DNA from: Catenulispora sp. GP43 | GTDB taxonomy: Bacteria; Actinomycetota; Actinomycetes; Streptomycetales; Catenulisporaceae | Direction: 5' to 3' | Assembly: GCF_041260665.1 (NCBI RefSeq) | Contig: NZ_JBGCCT010000002.1 | Location: 372,001 to 436,000, forward strand | Length of the DNA stretch: 64,000 nt | Translations under genes and position numbers: made by a program | The notes under the pieces: model-generated | What the model was told of the DNA's origin: nothing | What the model saw: only the letters and a program-made list of their open reading frames with translations | Database searches by the model: none | Shown: positions 47,194 to 55,424 of the stretch, piece by piece | How the letters are laid out: each line of letters begins with the position of its first letter | Numbering within the stretch: the first letter of the stretch is position 1

Positions 47194-48126
47194 ATGGCTG
47201 TCCCAGGCCTGTTCCACCGGCTCAGAAAACGTACACTCACCGCGGTCGTGGGCACATTGGCCCTGGTCGCCGCGGTCGCCTCGCCGTCCGCCGCGGCGAG
47301 CGGGCAGCCTTCGGGCCCGTATACGGGCATGGGCACCTGCCCCACCTCCAGCACCCAGATGCAGGACCCGAACCAGGCCGTCGTGGGCTGCACGGTGGCC
47401 ACGATAGGCGGCGGCGGGTTCACCGTGGGTTCCACCCAGGTGAACTTCAGCTCACCGATGACCGTCTCCTTCGGCGTCACCTGGGCCAAGGGCGGCCCGA
47501 CGGTCACCTTCCCGGACAAGAGCACCGCCGAGCTGTTCTCCACGGTCACCCCGACCGACGGCAAGGAGTTGCAGTCCAGCCCGCTGGACGTGCCGATTCC
47601 GGGCCTGTCCAACTTCTGGCCCGGCGTCACCAGCGCCATCGTGCTGATCGAGCCGGCCGGCCCGATCACGAACTTCGCGCCGCTGTCGGCCGGGGAGAAC
47701 TACCCCATCTTCCAACTGCCGATCAAGCTGCACCTGCTCAACGCGTTCCTCGGCCTGGACTGCTACGTCGGCTCCGACAGCGCGCCGATCGTGCTGAGCC
47801 CGACGGCCGGGACCACGAACCCGCCGCCGCCGAACCAGCCGGTCAAGGGCAGCACCGGAACGATCTCGATCGGCCGGGACCCCAACGGCTTCAAGGACAC
47901 GGTCGTCGGCTTCTCCAACGCGACACTGAACGACAACGCGCTGCCGGTGCCCGGCGCCAACGGCTGCGGCCTGTTCGGCAGCGCCGACTGGATAGTGAAC
48001 CTGCTGTTCGGCCTGCCCTCGGCGGCCGGGCACAACGCGATCACTCTGTCCTCGGTCACCACGAACCTGGCCGTCGACTCCAGCGACAGCGATCTGATCA
48101 ACGCCATCGACGCCACCAGAAAGTGA
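47194..48126 (+). CDS. Secreted protein of unknown function
   Basis: Protein of 310 aa from ATG 47194, with GAGGGAG 8 bp upstream. Signal peptide (LTAVVGTLALVAAVASPSAA), then a beta-rich mature domain: VVGCTVATIGGGGFTVGSTQ, VTFPDKSTAELFSTV, LPIKLHLLNAFLGLDCYVGS, KGSTGTISIGRDPNGFKDTV. Three cysteines in the mature part. It starts an operon with two short-spaced secreted genes; the next ATG is 7 bp after its stop. I do not recognise a catalytic family. Confidence 0.78.
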   Translation: MAVPGLFHRLRKRTLTAVVGTLALVAAVASPSAAASGQPSGPYTGMGTCPTSSTQMQDPNQAVVGCTVATIGGGGFTVGSTQVNFSSPMTVSFGVTWAKGGPTVTFPDKSTAELFSTVTPTDGKELQSSPLDVPIPGLSNFWPGVTSAIVLIEPAGPITNFAPLSAGENYPIFQLPIKLHLLNAFLGLDCYVGSDSAPIVLSPTAGTTNPPPPNQPVKGSTGTISIGRDPNGFKDTVVGFSNATLNDNALPVPGANGCGLFGSADWIVNLLFGLPSAAGHNAITLSSVTTNLAVDSSDSDLINAIDATRK

Positions 48127-48133
48127 GCCCGTC

Positions 48134-48781
48134 ATGCGCTCCCGCACCCTCGCCCTGACCATCGCGGCCGCCGTCGGCCTCGTGCTCGGCGCGGCCGGCC
48201 AGGCCGGCGCCGCCACCGGCGGCGTGCTGACCGTCGGCAGCGCCGGCGGCACCAACGTCAACGTCGGCGACAGCCTGGCCGGCGCCATCAACAGCGACTT
48301 CATCTTCACCACCGGCAGCGGCACCATCGACTGCAGCAGCGGCCAGTTCACCGCCGGGGTCACCGCGAACCCGGCCGTCGGGGGCAACGCCACCGAGTCC
48401 ATCACCCAACTGCACGCCGACCCCGCGAACTGCACCACCACGGTGAGCGGCACGATCGGCGTGGTGAGCGTGGAGATCAACGGCCCGGCCACCGGCACCG
48501 TGGTCGGCGGCACCACCTCGACGCTGAAGGTCACCGGCCTGGACGAGCAGGTCACCCTGTCCTCGTTCCTCGGGAACGTCACGTGCGACTACGGGACCAC
48601 CGGCTCGGTCACCGAGATCGACGGCAGCCTGTCGAACACGGACAACTCCATCAGCTTCGCCACCCAGAACGTCAACCTGATCAGCGGCTCCGGTCTGTGC
48701 CCGAGCAGCGGCACGTTCCAGGGCGGCGTCGGTCCGGTGCTGGACACCACGCAGAGCAGTCAGGCGACCTTCGTCAACTGA
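48134..48781 (+). CDS. Secreted protein, first copy of a tandem duplicate
   Basis: Protein of 215 aa. Signal peptide to about AGAAT, then VLTVGSAGGTNVNVGDSLAG, a beta-rich domain with GTIDCSSGQF, TQLHADPANCTTTVSG, NVTCDYGTTGSVTEIDGS and SGLCPSSGTF (four cysteines, possibly two disulfides). No enzyme motif seen. Lies 7 bp after the previous gene. It is about 85% identical to the next gene, from a 690-bp duplication. Confidence 0.8.
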   Translation: MRSRTLALTIAAAVGLVLGAAGQAGAATGGVLTVGSAGGTNVNVGDSLAGAINSDFIFTTGSGTIDCSSGQFTAGVTANPAVGGNATESITQLHADPANCTTTVSGTIGVVSVEINGPATGTVVGGTTSTLKVTGLDEQVTLSSFLGNVTCDYGTTGSVTEIDGSLSNTDNSISFATQNVNLISGSGLCPSSGTFQGGVGPVLDTTQSSQATFVN

Positions 48782-48792
48782 CCGCCCCTCCC

Positions 48793-48826
48793 GCCATCAA
48801 CGCCACAAGAAAGTGAGTCCCTCATG
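48793..48826 (+). repeat. Duplicated tail of the upstream gene (690-bp duplication junction)
   Basis: The bases before the second copy (48793-48826) repeat the last codons of the 47194 gene plus its spacer and the next ATG (48103-48136) with few changes, including the AGAAAGTGAG ribosome-site region. The shift is exactly 690 bp, so the duplicated unit began inside the 3' end of the upstream gene. Confidence 0.9.
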
Positions 48827-49474
48827 CGAACCCGTACCCTCGCCCTGACCGCTGTGGCCACCGTCGGCCTGGTCCTCGGCGCGGCCGGCCAGGCCGGCGC
48901 CGCCACCGGCGGCGTGCTGACCGTCGGCAGCGCCGGCGGCACCAACGTGAACGTCAACGACATCGTCAAGGGCGCGATCAACAGCGACTTCGTCTTCACC
49001 ACCAGCAGCGGCACCATCGACTGCAAGACCGGCCAGTTCACCGCCAAGGTCACCGCCAACCCGAACAAGGGCACCGGCAACGCCGTGGAGTCCATCACCC
49101 AACTGCACGCCGACCCCGCGAACTGCACCACCACGGTGAGCGGCACCATCAGCGTGGTGAGCGTGGAGATCAACGGTCCGGCCACCGGCACCGTGGTGGA
49201 CGGCACCAGCCCGAAGCTGAAGGTCACCAGCCTGGACGAGCAGGTCACGCTGGCCTCGTTCCTGGGCAACGTCACCTGTGACTACGGGACCACCGGCTCG
49301 GTCACCGAGATCGACGGCAGCCTGTCCAACACCACGAACTCGATCAGCTTCGCCACCCAGAACGTCAACCTGATCAGCGGCTCCGGTCTGTGCCCGAGCA
49401 GCGGCACGTTCAAGGGCGGTGTGGGTCCGGTGCTGGACACCACGCAGAGCAGCAAGAAGGTCTTCGTCAACTAG
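48824..49474 (+). CDS. Secreted protein, second copy of a tandem duplicate
   Basis: Protein of 216 aa, same layout as its neighbour: signal peptide, GTIDCKTGQF, TQLHADPANCTTTVSG, NVTCDYGTTG, SGLCPSSGTF. The cysteines are all conserved. Changes cluster in the first 90 residues, where Lys/Asn replace neutral residues (VKGAINSDFV, KVTANPNKG), so the second copy is more basic. It is the last gene before a strong terminator. Confidence 0.8.
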   Translation: MRTRTLALTAVATVGLVLGAAGQAGAATGGVLTVGSAGGTNVNVNDIVKGAINSDFVFTTSSGTIDCKTGQFTAKVTANPNKGTGNAVESITQLHADPANCTTTVSGTISVVSVEINGPATGTVVDGTSPKLKVTSLDEQVTLASFLGNVTCDYGTTGSVTEIDGSLSNTTNSISFATQNVNLISGSGLCPSSGTFKGGVGPVLDTTQSSKKVFVN

Positions 49475-49531
49475 CGGTGGCAACAGAACGTGACGAACGG
49501 GCGGTAGACCCAATACGCTGAACTGCCCCAC

Positions 49532-49575
49532 AAGCGGAGGGGCCCGGTCGGGCTCCGGGCTCCTCCGCTTCTTTT
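49532..49575 (+). terminator. Terminator of the secreted-protein operon
   Basis: A 16-bp stem with one G-T wobble (49532-49547 with 49555-49570), 7-base loop, then CTTTT. A pyrimidine-rich stretch (TCTTCTTCTTCTGCCC and similar) follows to 49647 and holds no gene. Confidence 0.92.
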
Positions 49576-49647
49576 GCGCTGTCTGCTTCTTGTGCCCTGC
49601 CTTCTTCTGCCCTGTCTTCTTCTTCTGCCCTGTCCTCGCTGTGTCTT

Positions 49648-50715
49648 CTAGCGAGTTCGGTCCAGATAGCGGCGGCCGGCCTCGACCAGCGCCGGCACCG
49701 CCGCCCCGGCGCGCTCGAAACCCTCGCCGAGCGTCAGGCCGCGCTCGTGCCGGTAGTGGATGCCCTCCAGGATCACCGCGAGCTTGTAGTGGCTGAAGGC
49801 GATGTACCAGTCGAGGTCGTCGACGATCAGCCCGGTCGCGGCCTGGTAGCGGTCGACGATCTCGCGGCTGTGCGGGAAGCCCTCGTGGTTGGTCAGGCCG
49901 CCGCCGGCCGCGGCGAGGATCTCCTTGGAGGGGTGGCCCGGGTCCTCCCAGTAGGTGAGCAACAGGCCCAGGTCCGCCAGGGGATCCCCCAGCGTGGACA
50001 TCTCCCAGTCGAAGACCGCGGCCACCGACGACGCGCCGGCCTCCGGCAGCCGCATCATCACGTTGTCCAGCCGGTAGTCGCCGTGCAGGATCGTCGAACG
50101 CTGAGTCACCGGCACCGCCGCGCGCAGCCCGTCGCCGAGCTCGAACAGCCCCCTGATCTCCCGGCTCTGCGACGCCGCGTACTGCCGGTCCCAGCGGTCC
50201 AGCTGCCGGTGCAGATACCCGTCCGGGCGCCCGAAATCGGCCAGCCCCACCTGCTCGGGATCCACCCGGTGCAGGGCGGCGAGCACGTCGACCAGGCTCT
50301 CCCCCACCGACCGCCGCTGCGCCACGCTGAGTGCCGCGCACTGCGTCCGCGTCCGCAGCACCACACCCCCGACCTTCTCCATGAGGTAGAACGGGGCGCC
50401 GATCACGCCGGTGTCCTCGCACAGCACGTAGGCCCGCGCCACCGGCACCGTCCCGGTCCCGTGCAGCGCGGAGATCACCCGGTACTCGCGGCGCATGTCG
50501 TGCGCCGTGGGCAGCACGTGCCCCAGCGGCGGGCGGCGCAGGACCCAGGTCCGGCCGGCGGCGTCGCGCAGCTCGTAGGTGAGATTGGAAAGACCGCCGG
50601 CGATCAGCTCGGCGGTCAGCGGGGGCCTGGCCTCCACCTGTGGGATGTCGGCCAGGTAGGCGGCGACGGCGGCCGGGTCGAGCCCGGCCAAGGCGGGCGC
50701 GGCGGGGTCTGTCAC
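49648..50715 (-). CDS. Phosphotransferase family protein (APH-like, ACAD10/11 type)
   Basis: Protein of 355 aa from GTG 50715. APH/protein-kinase-like fold: LIAGGLSNLTYELRDAAGRT, WVLRRPPLGHVLPTAHDM, catalytic loop ILHGDYRLDNVMM, metal-binding AVFDWEMSTLGDPLADLG. In actinobacteria this subfamily (N-terminal part of ACAD10/11) phosphorylates hydroxyacyl-CoA or related substrates and lies near acyl-CoA dehydrogenase and SDR genes. Here the next gene is only an SDR remnant. Confidence 0.92.
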   Translation of the reverse strand: MTDPAAPALAGLDPAAVAAYLADIPQVEARPPLTAELIAGGLSNLTYELRDAAGRTWVLRRPPLGHVLPTAHDMRREYRVISALHGTGTVPVARAYVLCEDTGVIGAPFYLMEKVGGVVLRTRTQCAALSVAQRRSVGESLVDVLAALHRVDPEQVGLADFGRPDGYLHRQLDRWDRQYAASQSREIRGLFELGDGLRAAVPVTQRSTILHGDYRLDNVMMRLPEAGASSVAAVFDWEMSTLGDPLADLGLLLTYWEDPGHPSKEILAAAGGGLTNHEGFPHSREIVDRYQAATGLIVDDLDWYIAFSHYKLAVILEGIHYRHERGLTLGEGFERAGAAVPALVEAGRRYLDRTR

Positions 50716-50739
50716 CCTTTGAAAGGTATGGCCTATCGT

Positions 50740-51082
50740 TCCGTCGCGGAAGAGCGAGGTCGTTCTGAAAGTCGCAAGATCGCGGCACGTCTACGGCACC
50801 ACCAAGGCGGCCCTGATCCACCAGACCAAGCACCTGGCGGGCGAACTGGCCCCGGCGGTCCGCGTCAACGCGATCGCCCCCGGCCTGGTGAAGACGGAGT
50901 TCGCCCGCATGCTGTGGGAGGGCGCCGAGCCCGACGCCAAGTACCCGTGGGCGCTGGAGCGGCTCGGCGAGCCGCAGGACATCGCCGACGCGGCGCTGTT
51001 CCTGGCCAGCGACCTGGCTTCGTGGATCACCGGCGAGGTGCTGGTGGTGGACGGCGGGGCGATGATCAAGGGTGGGATCTGA
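50740..51082 (+). pseudogene. 5'-truncated short-chain dehydrogenase remnant
   Basis: In frame with the stop at 51080-51082, the sequence reads HVYGTTKAALIHQTKHLAGE (the YxxxK active-site helix), VRVNAIAPGLVKTEFARML and SWITGEVLVVDGGA, the second half of an SDR. The N-terminal TGxxxGIG cofactor-binding half and the catalytic Ser are missing: the frame is closed by a stop around 50725, and the region upstream is the promoter of the divergent APH-like gene. Sequence upstream of HVYG does not look like an SDR. So this is a deletion remnant, not a gene. Confidence 0.85.
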
Positions 51083-51115
51083 GGCTGCCTGCCACGTTCA
51101 CGCCCCTCACGCCCC

Positions 51116-52405
51116 TCACACCCCCGAAGCGCGCGCCGCGGCCACCAGCCCCGCGGCGATGCGCTCGACGTCCTCCTCGGACGTCACATACGGCGGCATC
51201 ACATACAGCAGTTTCCCGAACGGCCGGATCCAGACGCCCTTGTCCATCGCGGCCTTCGTCGCGGTGCGCATGTCGGTCGGCTGCTCCATCTCGATGACCC
51301 CGATCGCGCCGAGCACCCGCACGTCCGCCACCCCGGGCAGCTCCCGGGCCACTTCCAAGTGCGTGTTCAGCTGCTTCTCGATCCCCGCCACCGGCTCGCG
51401 CCAGCCACCGTCGAGCAGCAGGCCGGTCGAGGCGTAGGCGACCGCGCAGGCCAGCGGGTTGGCCATGAACGTGGGCCCGTGCATCAGCACCGGGGCCTCA
51501 CCGCTGGAGATGCCGTGCGCCACGCGGCTGGTGCACAGCACCGCCGCCAGGGTCAGGTATCCGCCGGTCAAGGCCTTGCCAATGGTCATGATGTCCGGGC
51601 TGACGCCGGCGTGGTCCGCGCCGAACAGCTCGCCGGTGCGGCCGAAGCCGGTGGCGATCTCGTCGAAGACCAGCAGCAGGCCGTGCTCGTCGCAGATGGC
51701 GCGCAGCACCTTCAGGACCGCCGGGTCGTAGAAGCGCATGCCGCCGGCGCCCTGCACCACCGGCTCGACGATGATCGCGGCCAGCGTGTCGGCGTGGCGG
51801 GCGGCCAGGTCCGCCAGGTGCGCGGCGTACTCCTCGGTGAGCTCGGCCGGCGGGCGGTCGGCGAAGACGTGCTCGGGCAGGACGTCCGCCCACAGCTGGT
51901 GCATGCTGCCGGCCGGGTCGGTGACGGCCATCGCGCCGAAGGTGTCGCCGTGGTAGCCGCCGCGCACGGTCATCAGCCGGGTGCGCGCGGCGTGGCCCTG
52001 CGAGCGCTGGTACTGCAGGCACATCTTGATCGCGACCTCGACCGAGACCGAGCCGGAGTCGGCGAAGAACACGTGCTCCAGGCCGGCCGGGGCCATGCCG
52101 GTCAGGCGCTCGGCGAGCCGGACGGCCGGGGCGTGGGTGAGGCCGCCGAACATCACGTGCGCCATGGAATCGAGCTGGTCGCGCACCGCCTGGTCCAGTA
52201 CCGGGTGGCGGTAGCCGTGGATCGCCGACCACCAGGAGGCCATGCCGTCGACGAGTTCGCGGCCGTCGGCCAGGCGGATGCGGACGCCGTCGGCGGAGAC
52301 CACCGGGAACGGCTCGACCGACGAAGGCATCGGGGCGTAGGGGTGCCAGACCTTGTCGCGGTCGGCGGCGGCCAATTCGGGGGTCCAAAGTTGTGCGTCG
52401 CTCAC
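51116..52405 (-). CDS. bioA: Adenosylmethionine-8-amino-7-oxononanoate aminotransferase
   Basis: Biotin synthesis: makes 7,8-diaminopelargonate from KAPA, using S-adenosylmethionine as amino donor. About 429 aa from GTG 52405; ATG 52471 is a longer alternative. Markers: [60 protein letters not shown] and the PLP lysine in [18 protein letters not shown]. No bioB, bioD or bioF is adjacent, so the pathway must be split. The start region faces the L,D-transpeptidase promoter. Confidence 0.92.
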   Translation of the reverse strand: MSDAQLWTPELAAADRDKVWHPYAPMPSSVEPFPVVSADGVRIRLADGRELVDGMASWWSAIHGYRHPVLDQAVRDQLDSMAHVMFGGLTHAPAVRLAERLTGMAPAGLEHVFFADSGSVSVEVAIKMCLQYQRSQGHAARTRLMTVRGGYHGDTFGAMAVTDPAGSMHQLWADVLPEHVFADRPPAELTEEYAAHLADLAARHADTLAAIIVEPVVQGAGGMRFYDPAVLKVLRAICDEHGLLLVFDEIATGFGRTGELFGADHAGVSPDIMTIGKALTGGYLTLAAVLCTSRVAHGISSGEAPVLMHGPTFMANPLACAVAYASTGLLLDGGWREPVAGIEKQLNTHLEVARELPGVADVRVLGAIGVIEMEQPTDMRTATKAAMDKGVWIRPFGKLLYVMPPYVTSEEDVERIAAGLVAAARASGV

Positions 52406-52552
52406 CCAGGAATGAAACCACTTCGAACCTTCTGGGGGATAACTCGGTGTGTCTTCCGCCGTTCGGCTCATCGATCGGCATATATGAGAAGGAAGCGGCG
52501 CACATGTATCGGTATGCACCGCTCATCCGCCACGAACCTGGAGAAGACCAGA

Positions 52553-53746
52553 GTGCGCACCGGGACCCCGCGCCAACCCCGCCGGACTCTCGGCGTCGCC
52601 GCCGTCGCCACGCTGATCGGCGGCGCGGCCCTCGGCTCGGCCGCCATGCCGGGCACCGCCAACGCCACCGTACAGCCGGTGGCCACTCCGATTCCGCTGA
52701 CCAGCGTGCCGACCGACGGCGCCACCGGCATCCGCACCGAGGTGCCGGTGAGCGTCACGGCACAGTCCGGGGAGCAGTTGGCCTCGGTCACGCTGGCCGC
52801 GCCCGACGGCGCCACCGTGCCGGGGTCGCTGAACCCCCAGGGCACGGTGTGGACCGCGGCAGACCATCTGCGCACCCACACCAAGTACACGCTCACCGCG
52901 GTCGGCGTCTCCTCCGACGGCACCCAGGTGACCCGGACCTCGTCGTTCACCACCTTCGCGCCCTCGGCCGACAGCCAGCTGAAGTTCCAGACCACCGAGC
53001 CGCAGAACGGCGACCTGGTCGGCGTCGGCATGCCGATCCTGGTGCAGTTCACGCACTCGGTCACCGACCGCGCGGCCGTGGAGAAGGCACTGGTCGTGCA
53101 GACCGACCCGCCGCAGGCGGGGCACTGGAGCTGGCTGTCCGACGCCCGGCTGGACTGGCGTCCGGAGAGCTACTGGCAGCCGGGCACCAAGGTCCGGGTG
53201 TCGCTGAACCTGGACGGCGTGCCGGCCGGGTCCGACCAGTACGGCGGGAGCGACACCTCCTTCGCCTTCAACGTCGGCCGCAAGCAGGTCTCGGTCGTGG
53301 ACCTGTCCAAACACGAGATGACCGTCTACCAGAACGGCAACACGGTCCGCACCATGCCGGTGACCGGCGGCAAGCCGGGCGACGACACCTGGGGCGGCAC
53401 CATGGCGGTCATCGACAAGGCCTCCGACGTGCACATGACGTCGCGGTCGGTCGGCTTCGGCGACGCCTACGACATCCCGGACGTACGGTGGGCGATCCAC
53501 CTGACGTACTCGGGCACGTACATCCACGCCGCGCCGTGGTCGGTCGGGTCGCAGGGGTACGCGAACGTCAGCCACGGGTGCGTCGGCCTGTCGACGGACC
53601 GCGCGGCGTGGCTGTTCTCGAACACCCTGCCCGGGGACCTGGTGCAGGTGGTCAACTCGCCGAAGACGGTCTCGCCGGGCAACGGGTACGGCGACTGGAT
53701 GGAGAGCTGGAACCAGTGGCTGAGCGGGAGCGCGGTGAAGGTTTAG
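52553..53746 (+). CDS. L,D-transpeptidase (YkuD, LdtMt2-like)
   Basis: Protein of 397 aa from GTG 52553, with GGAGAAG 9 bp upstream. Basic signal peptide, one or two bacterial Ig-like domains (residues about 45-240: SVPTDGATGIRTEVPVSVTA, LKFQTTEPQNGDLVGVGMPI), then a YkuD domain with the catalytic SHGCVGLSTDRAAWL (Cys near 342) and the preceding His in GTYIHAAPWS. Forms 3-3 peptide crosslinks in peptidoglycan and is a target of carbapenems in mycobacterial relatives. Divergent from bioA. Confidence 0.95.
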   Translation: MRTGTPRQPRRTLGVAAVATLIGGAALGSAAMPGTANATVQPVATPIPLTSVPTDGATGIRTEVPVSVTAQSGEQLASVTLAAPDGATVPGSLNPQGTVWTAADHLRTHTKYTLTAVGVSSDGTQVTRTSSFTTFAPSADSQLKFQTTEPQNGDLVGVGMPILVQFTHSVTDRAAVEKALVVQTDPPQAGHWSWLSDARLDWRPESYWQPGTKVRVSLNLDGVPAGSDQYGGSDTSFAFNVGRKQVSVVDLSKHEMTVYQNGNTVRTMPVTGGKPGDDTWGGTMAVIDKASDVHMTSRSVGFGDAYDIPDVRWAIHLTYSGTYIHAAPWSVGSQGYANVSHGCVGLSTDRAAWLFSNTLPGDLVQVVNSPKTVSPGNGYGDWMESWNQWLSGSAVKV

Positions 53747-53767
53747 AGGGCACGCGGCCCGTCGCGC

Positions 53768-53798
53768 TTGACCTGGAGTCGACTCCAGGTCGTAGCGT
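53768..53798 (+). promoter_or_regulatory. MerR-type promoter of the aldo/keto reductase
   Basis: TTGACC (53768-53773) and TAGCGT (53793-53798) are separated by 19 bp, the over-long spacing that MerR-family activators correct. The spacer overlaps a perfect 20-bp palindrome ACCTGGAGTCGACTCCAGGT (53771-53790). Its CTGGAGTCGACTCCAG core is very like the ZntR site of E. coli as I remember it. The start codon is only about 9 bp after the -10, suggesting a leaderless mRNA. Confidence 0.85.
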
Positions 53799-53806
53799 CG
53801 GCCGAC

Positions 53807-54895
53807 ATGACGATGAACTACCGCGTCCTCGGTGCCACCGGCATCGAAGTGAGCACCTACGCACTGGGCACCATGATGTTCGGCCAGATCGGCAACCCCG
53901 ACCACGCCGACAGCGAGCGGATCATCCACGCCGCGCTGGATGCCGGGATCAACTTCGTCGACACCGCGGACATGTACTCCACCGGGGAGTCCGAGGAGAT
54001 CGTCGGCAAGGCCCTGAAGGGCCGGCGCGACGACATCGTGCTGGCCACCAAGGTCCACTTCTCGCTGGACGGCGAGCGCAACCACGGCGGCAACTCCCGG
54101 CGCTACATCACCCGCGCCGTCGAGGACAGTCTGCGCCGTCTTCAGACGGAGTGGATCGACCTGTACCAGATCCACCGCCCGGACCCGAACACGGACATCG
54201 AGGAGACCCTCGGTGTCCTGACCGACCTGGTCCACGCCGGCAAGATCCGGTCCTTCGGCAGCTCCACCTTCCCGGCCGAGCAGACCGTCGAGGCCTGGCA
54301 CGTGGCCGAACGCCGGGGCCTGATGAAGTTCCGCACCGAGCAGCCGCCGTACTCGATCCTGGCCCGCGAGATCGAGCGCTCGGTCCTGCCCACCGCGCAG
54401 CGCCTGAACATGGGCGTGCTCACCTGGAGCCCGCTGGCCTGGGGCTTCCTGAGCGGCAAGTATCGCCGCGGCACCGACATCGACCTGACCGCCGGCCGCG
54501 CCGCCCTGCGCGCGGACCGCTTCGACCCGTCCCTGCCGGCCAACGCCGCCAAATACGACGCGGTCGAGAAGCTCTTCGGCCTCGCCGACGACCTCGGCAT
54601 CTCCCTCCCGCAGCTGGCCACCGCCTTCCCGCTGGCACACCCGGCGGTGACCTCGGTGATCATCGGCCCGCGCACCATCGAGCAGCTGGAGTCCTCCCTC
54701 GCCGGCCAGGACCTGGTCCTGGACGACGCGACCCTGGACCGCATCGACGAGATCGTGGCACCGGGCACCGACCTCGTGTGGGTGGCCGAAGGCGGCGGCT
54801 GGCTGCCCCCGGCGCTGAGCCGGCCCGCCCTGCGGCGCCGCACGCCCGACGACCGCGCCGCGGCTACCCCGGACGCGGAGGCGGCGGAGGAATAA
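53807..54895 (+). CDS. Aldo/keto reductase
   Basis: Protein of 362 aa from ATG 53807. NADPH-dependent aldehyde/ketone reductase of the YajO/Gcy-like subgroup: GATGIEVSTYALGTMMFGQIG, NFVDTADMYSTGESEEIVG (catalytic Asp and Tyr), the Lys in LATKVHFSLDG, IDLYQIHRPDPNTDIEETL (His), and a C-terminal IIGPRTIEQLESSLAG. A second ATG at 53813 is possible. Controlled by the MerR-type promoter above. DUF2218 follows 7 bp later, so the two are coexpressed. Confidence 0.94.
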   Translation: MTMNYRVLGATGIEVSTYALGTMMFGQIGNPDHADSERIIHAALDAGINFVDTADMYSTGESEEIVGKALKGRRDDIVLATKVHFSLDGERNHGGNSRRYITRAVEDSLRRLQTEWIDLYQIHRPDPNTDIEETLGVLTDLVHAGKIRSFGSSTFPAEQTVEAWHVAERRGLMKFRTEQPPYSILAREIERSVLPTAQRLNMGVLTWSPLAWGFLSGKYRRGTDIDLTAGRAALRADRFDPSLPANAAKYDAVEKLFGLADDLGISLPQLATAFPLAHPAVTSVIIGPRTIEQLESSLAGQDLVLDDATLDRIDEIVAPGTDLVWVAEGGGWLPPALSRPALRRRTPDDRAAATPDAEAAEE

Positions 54896-54902
54896 TCACA
54901 GC

Positions 54903-55202
54903 ATGATCGAATCCGTCGCGAACGTCGCCACCGACCGCCCCGAGCGCTACCTGAAGCAGCTGGTCTCGCACCTGGGGAACACGATCGACGCCGAGCAGTC
55001 CGAGGACGGGCACACCGGCACGCTGATCTTCAGCTCCGGCGCCTGCGAGCTGAGCGCGGAGCCCGGCACGCTGCGGCTGACGGCGCGGGCGCAGGACGCC
55101 GAACGGCTCGCGGCGGTGGAGGACGTGGTGGCGCGGCATTTGGTGCGATTCGGGGAGAAGGACGCGCTGGTTGTGCGGTGGTCCGAGGCGGCGCAGGTGT
55201 AG
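54903..55202 (+). CDS. DUF2218 protein
   Basis: Protein of 99 aa matching DUF2218: ERYLKQLVSHLGNTIDAEQS, GTLIFSSGACELSAEPGTLR, LTARAQDAERLAAVEDVVAR, VVRWSEAAQV. Small cytoplasmic proteins, often next to metal-uptake or siderophore-related genes; function unknown. Here it lies 7 bp after the aldo/keto reductase stop. The stop codon begins a hexamer repeat tail. Confidence 0.88.
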   Translation: MIESVANVATDRPERYLKQLVSHLGNTIDAEQSEDGHTGTLIFSSGACELSAEPGTLRLTARAQDAERLAAVEDVVARHLVRFGEKDALVVRWSEAAQV

Positions 55203-55280
55203 GAGTCGGCGGAGGTGTAGGTATCGATACCGGTGCTAGTGCTAGTGCTTGTGTAGGTGCTGGTGCCGGTGTAGGTGCCG
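55197..55280 (+). repeat. In-frame GTG-NNN hexamer repeat starting at a stop codon
   Basis: The DUF2218 gene ends GTGTAG (55197-55202). The same frame then continues as GTG followed by TAG, CTA, CTT, CTG or CCG through about 55280, with GTGTAG recurring at 55215, 55251 and 55269. The region to 55424 is otherwise gene-free. Confidence 0.85.
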
Positions 55281-55424
55281 GGTGGCCATCGTCGGCCGGG
55301 CATGCTGAAGGTGCGCTTGATGAGCGCTCCGCGTGCCCGGCCGCAGTGTTTTGGGATGGGCTGGTTCGCGAGCTGAGGGCCGACAGCTTGCGAAAGCGCC
55401 GGCCGCCCCGCGCGGTATCCCGCC

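Noticed and set aside
53857-54843. Several minus-strand frames inside the aldo/keto reductase
   Set aside because: Low-complexity shadows of a gene with intact catalytic residues.
52393-54906. 837-codon plus-strand frame across the L,D-transpeptidase and aldo/keto reductase
   Set aside because: Arg/Pro/Asp-rich reading in a different frame from both genes; neither has homologous residues in it.
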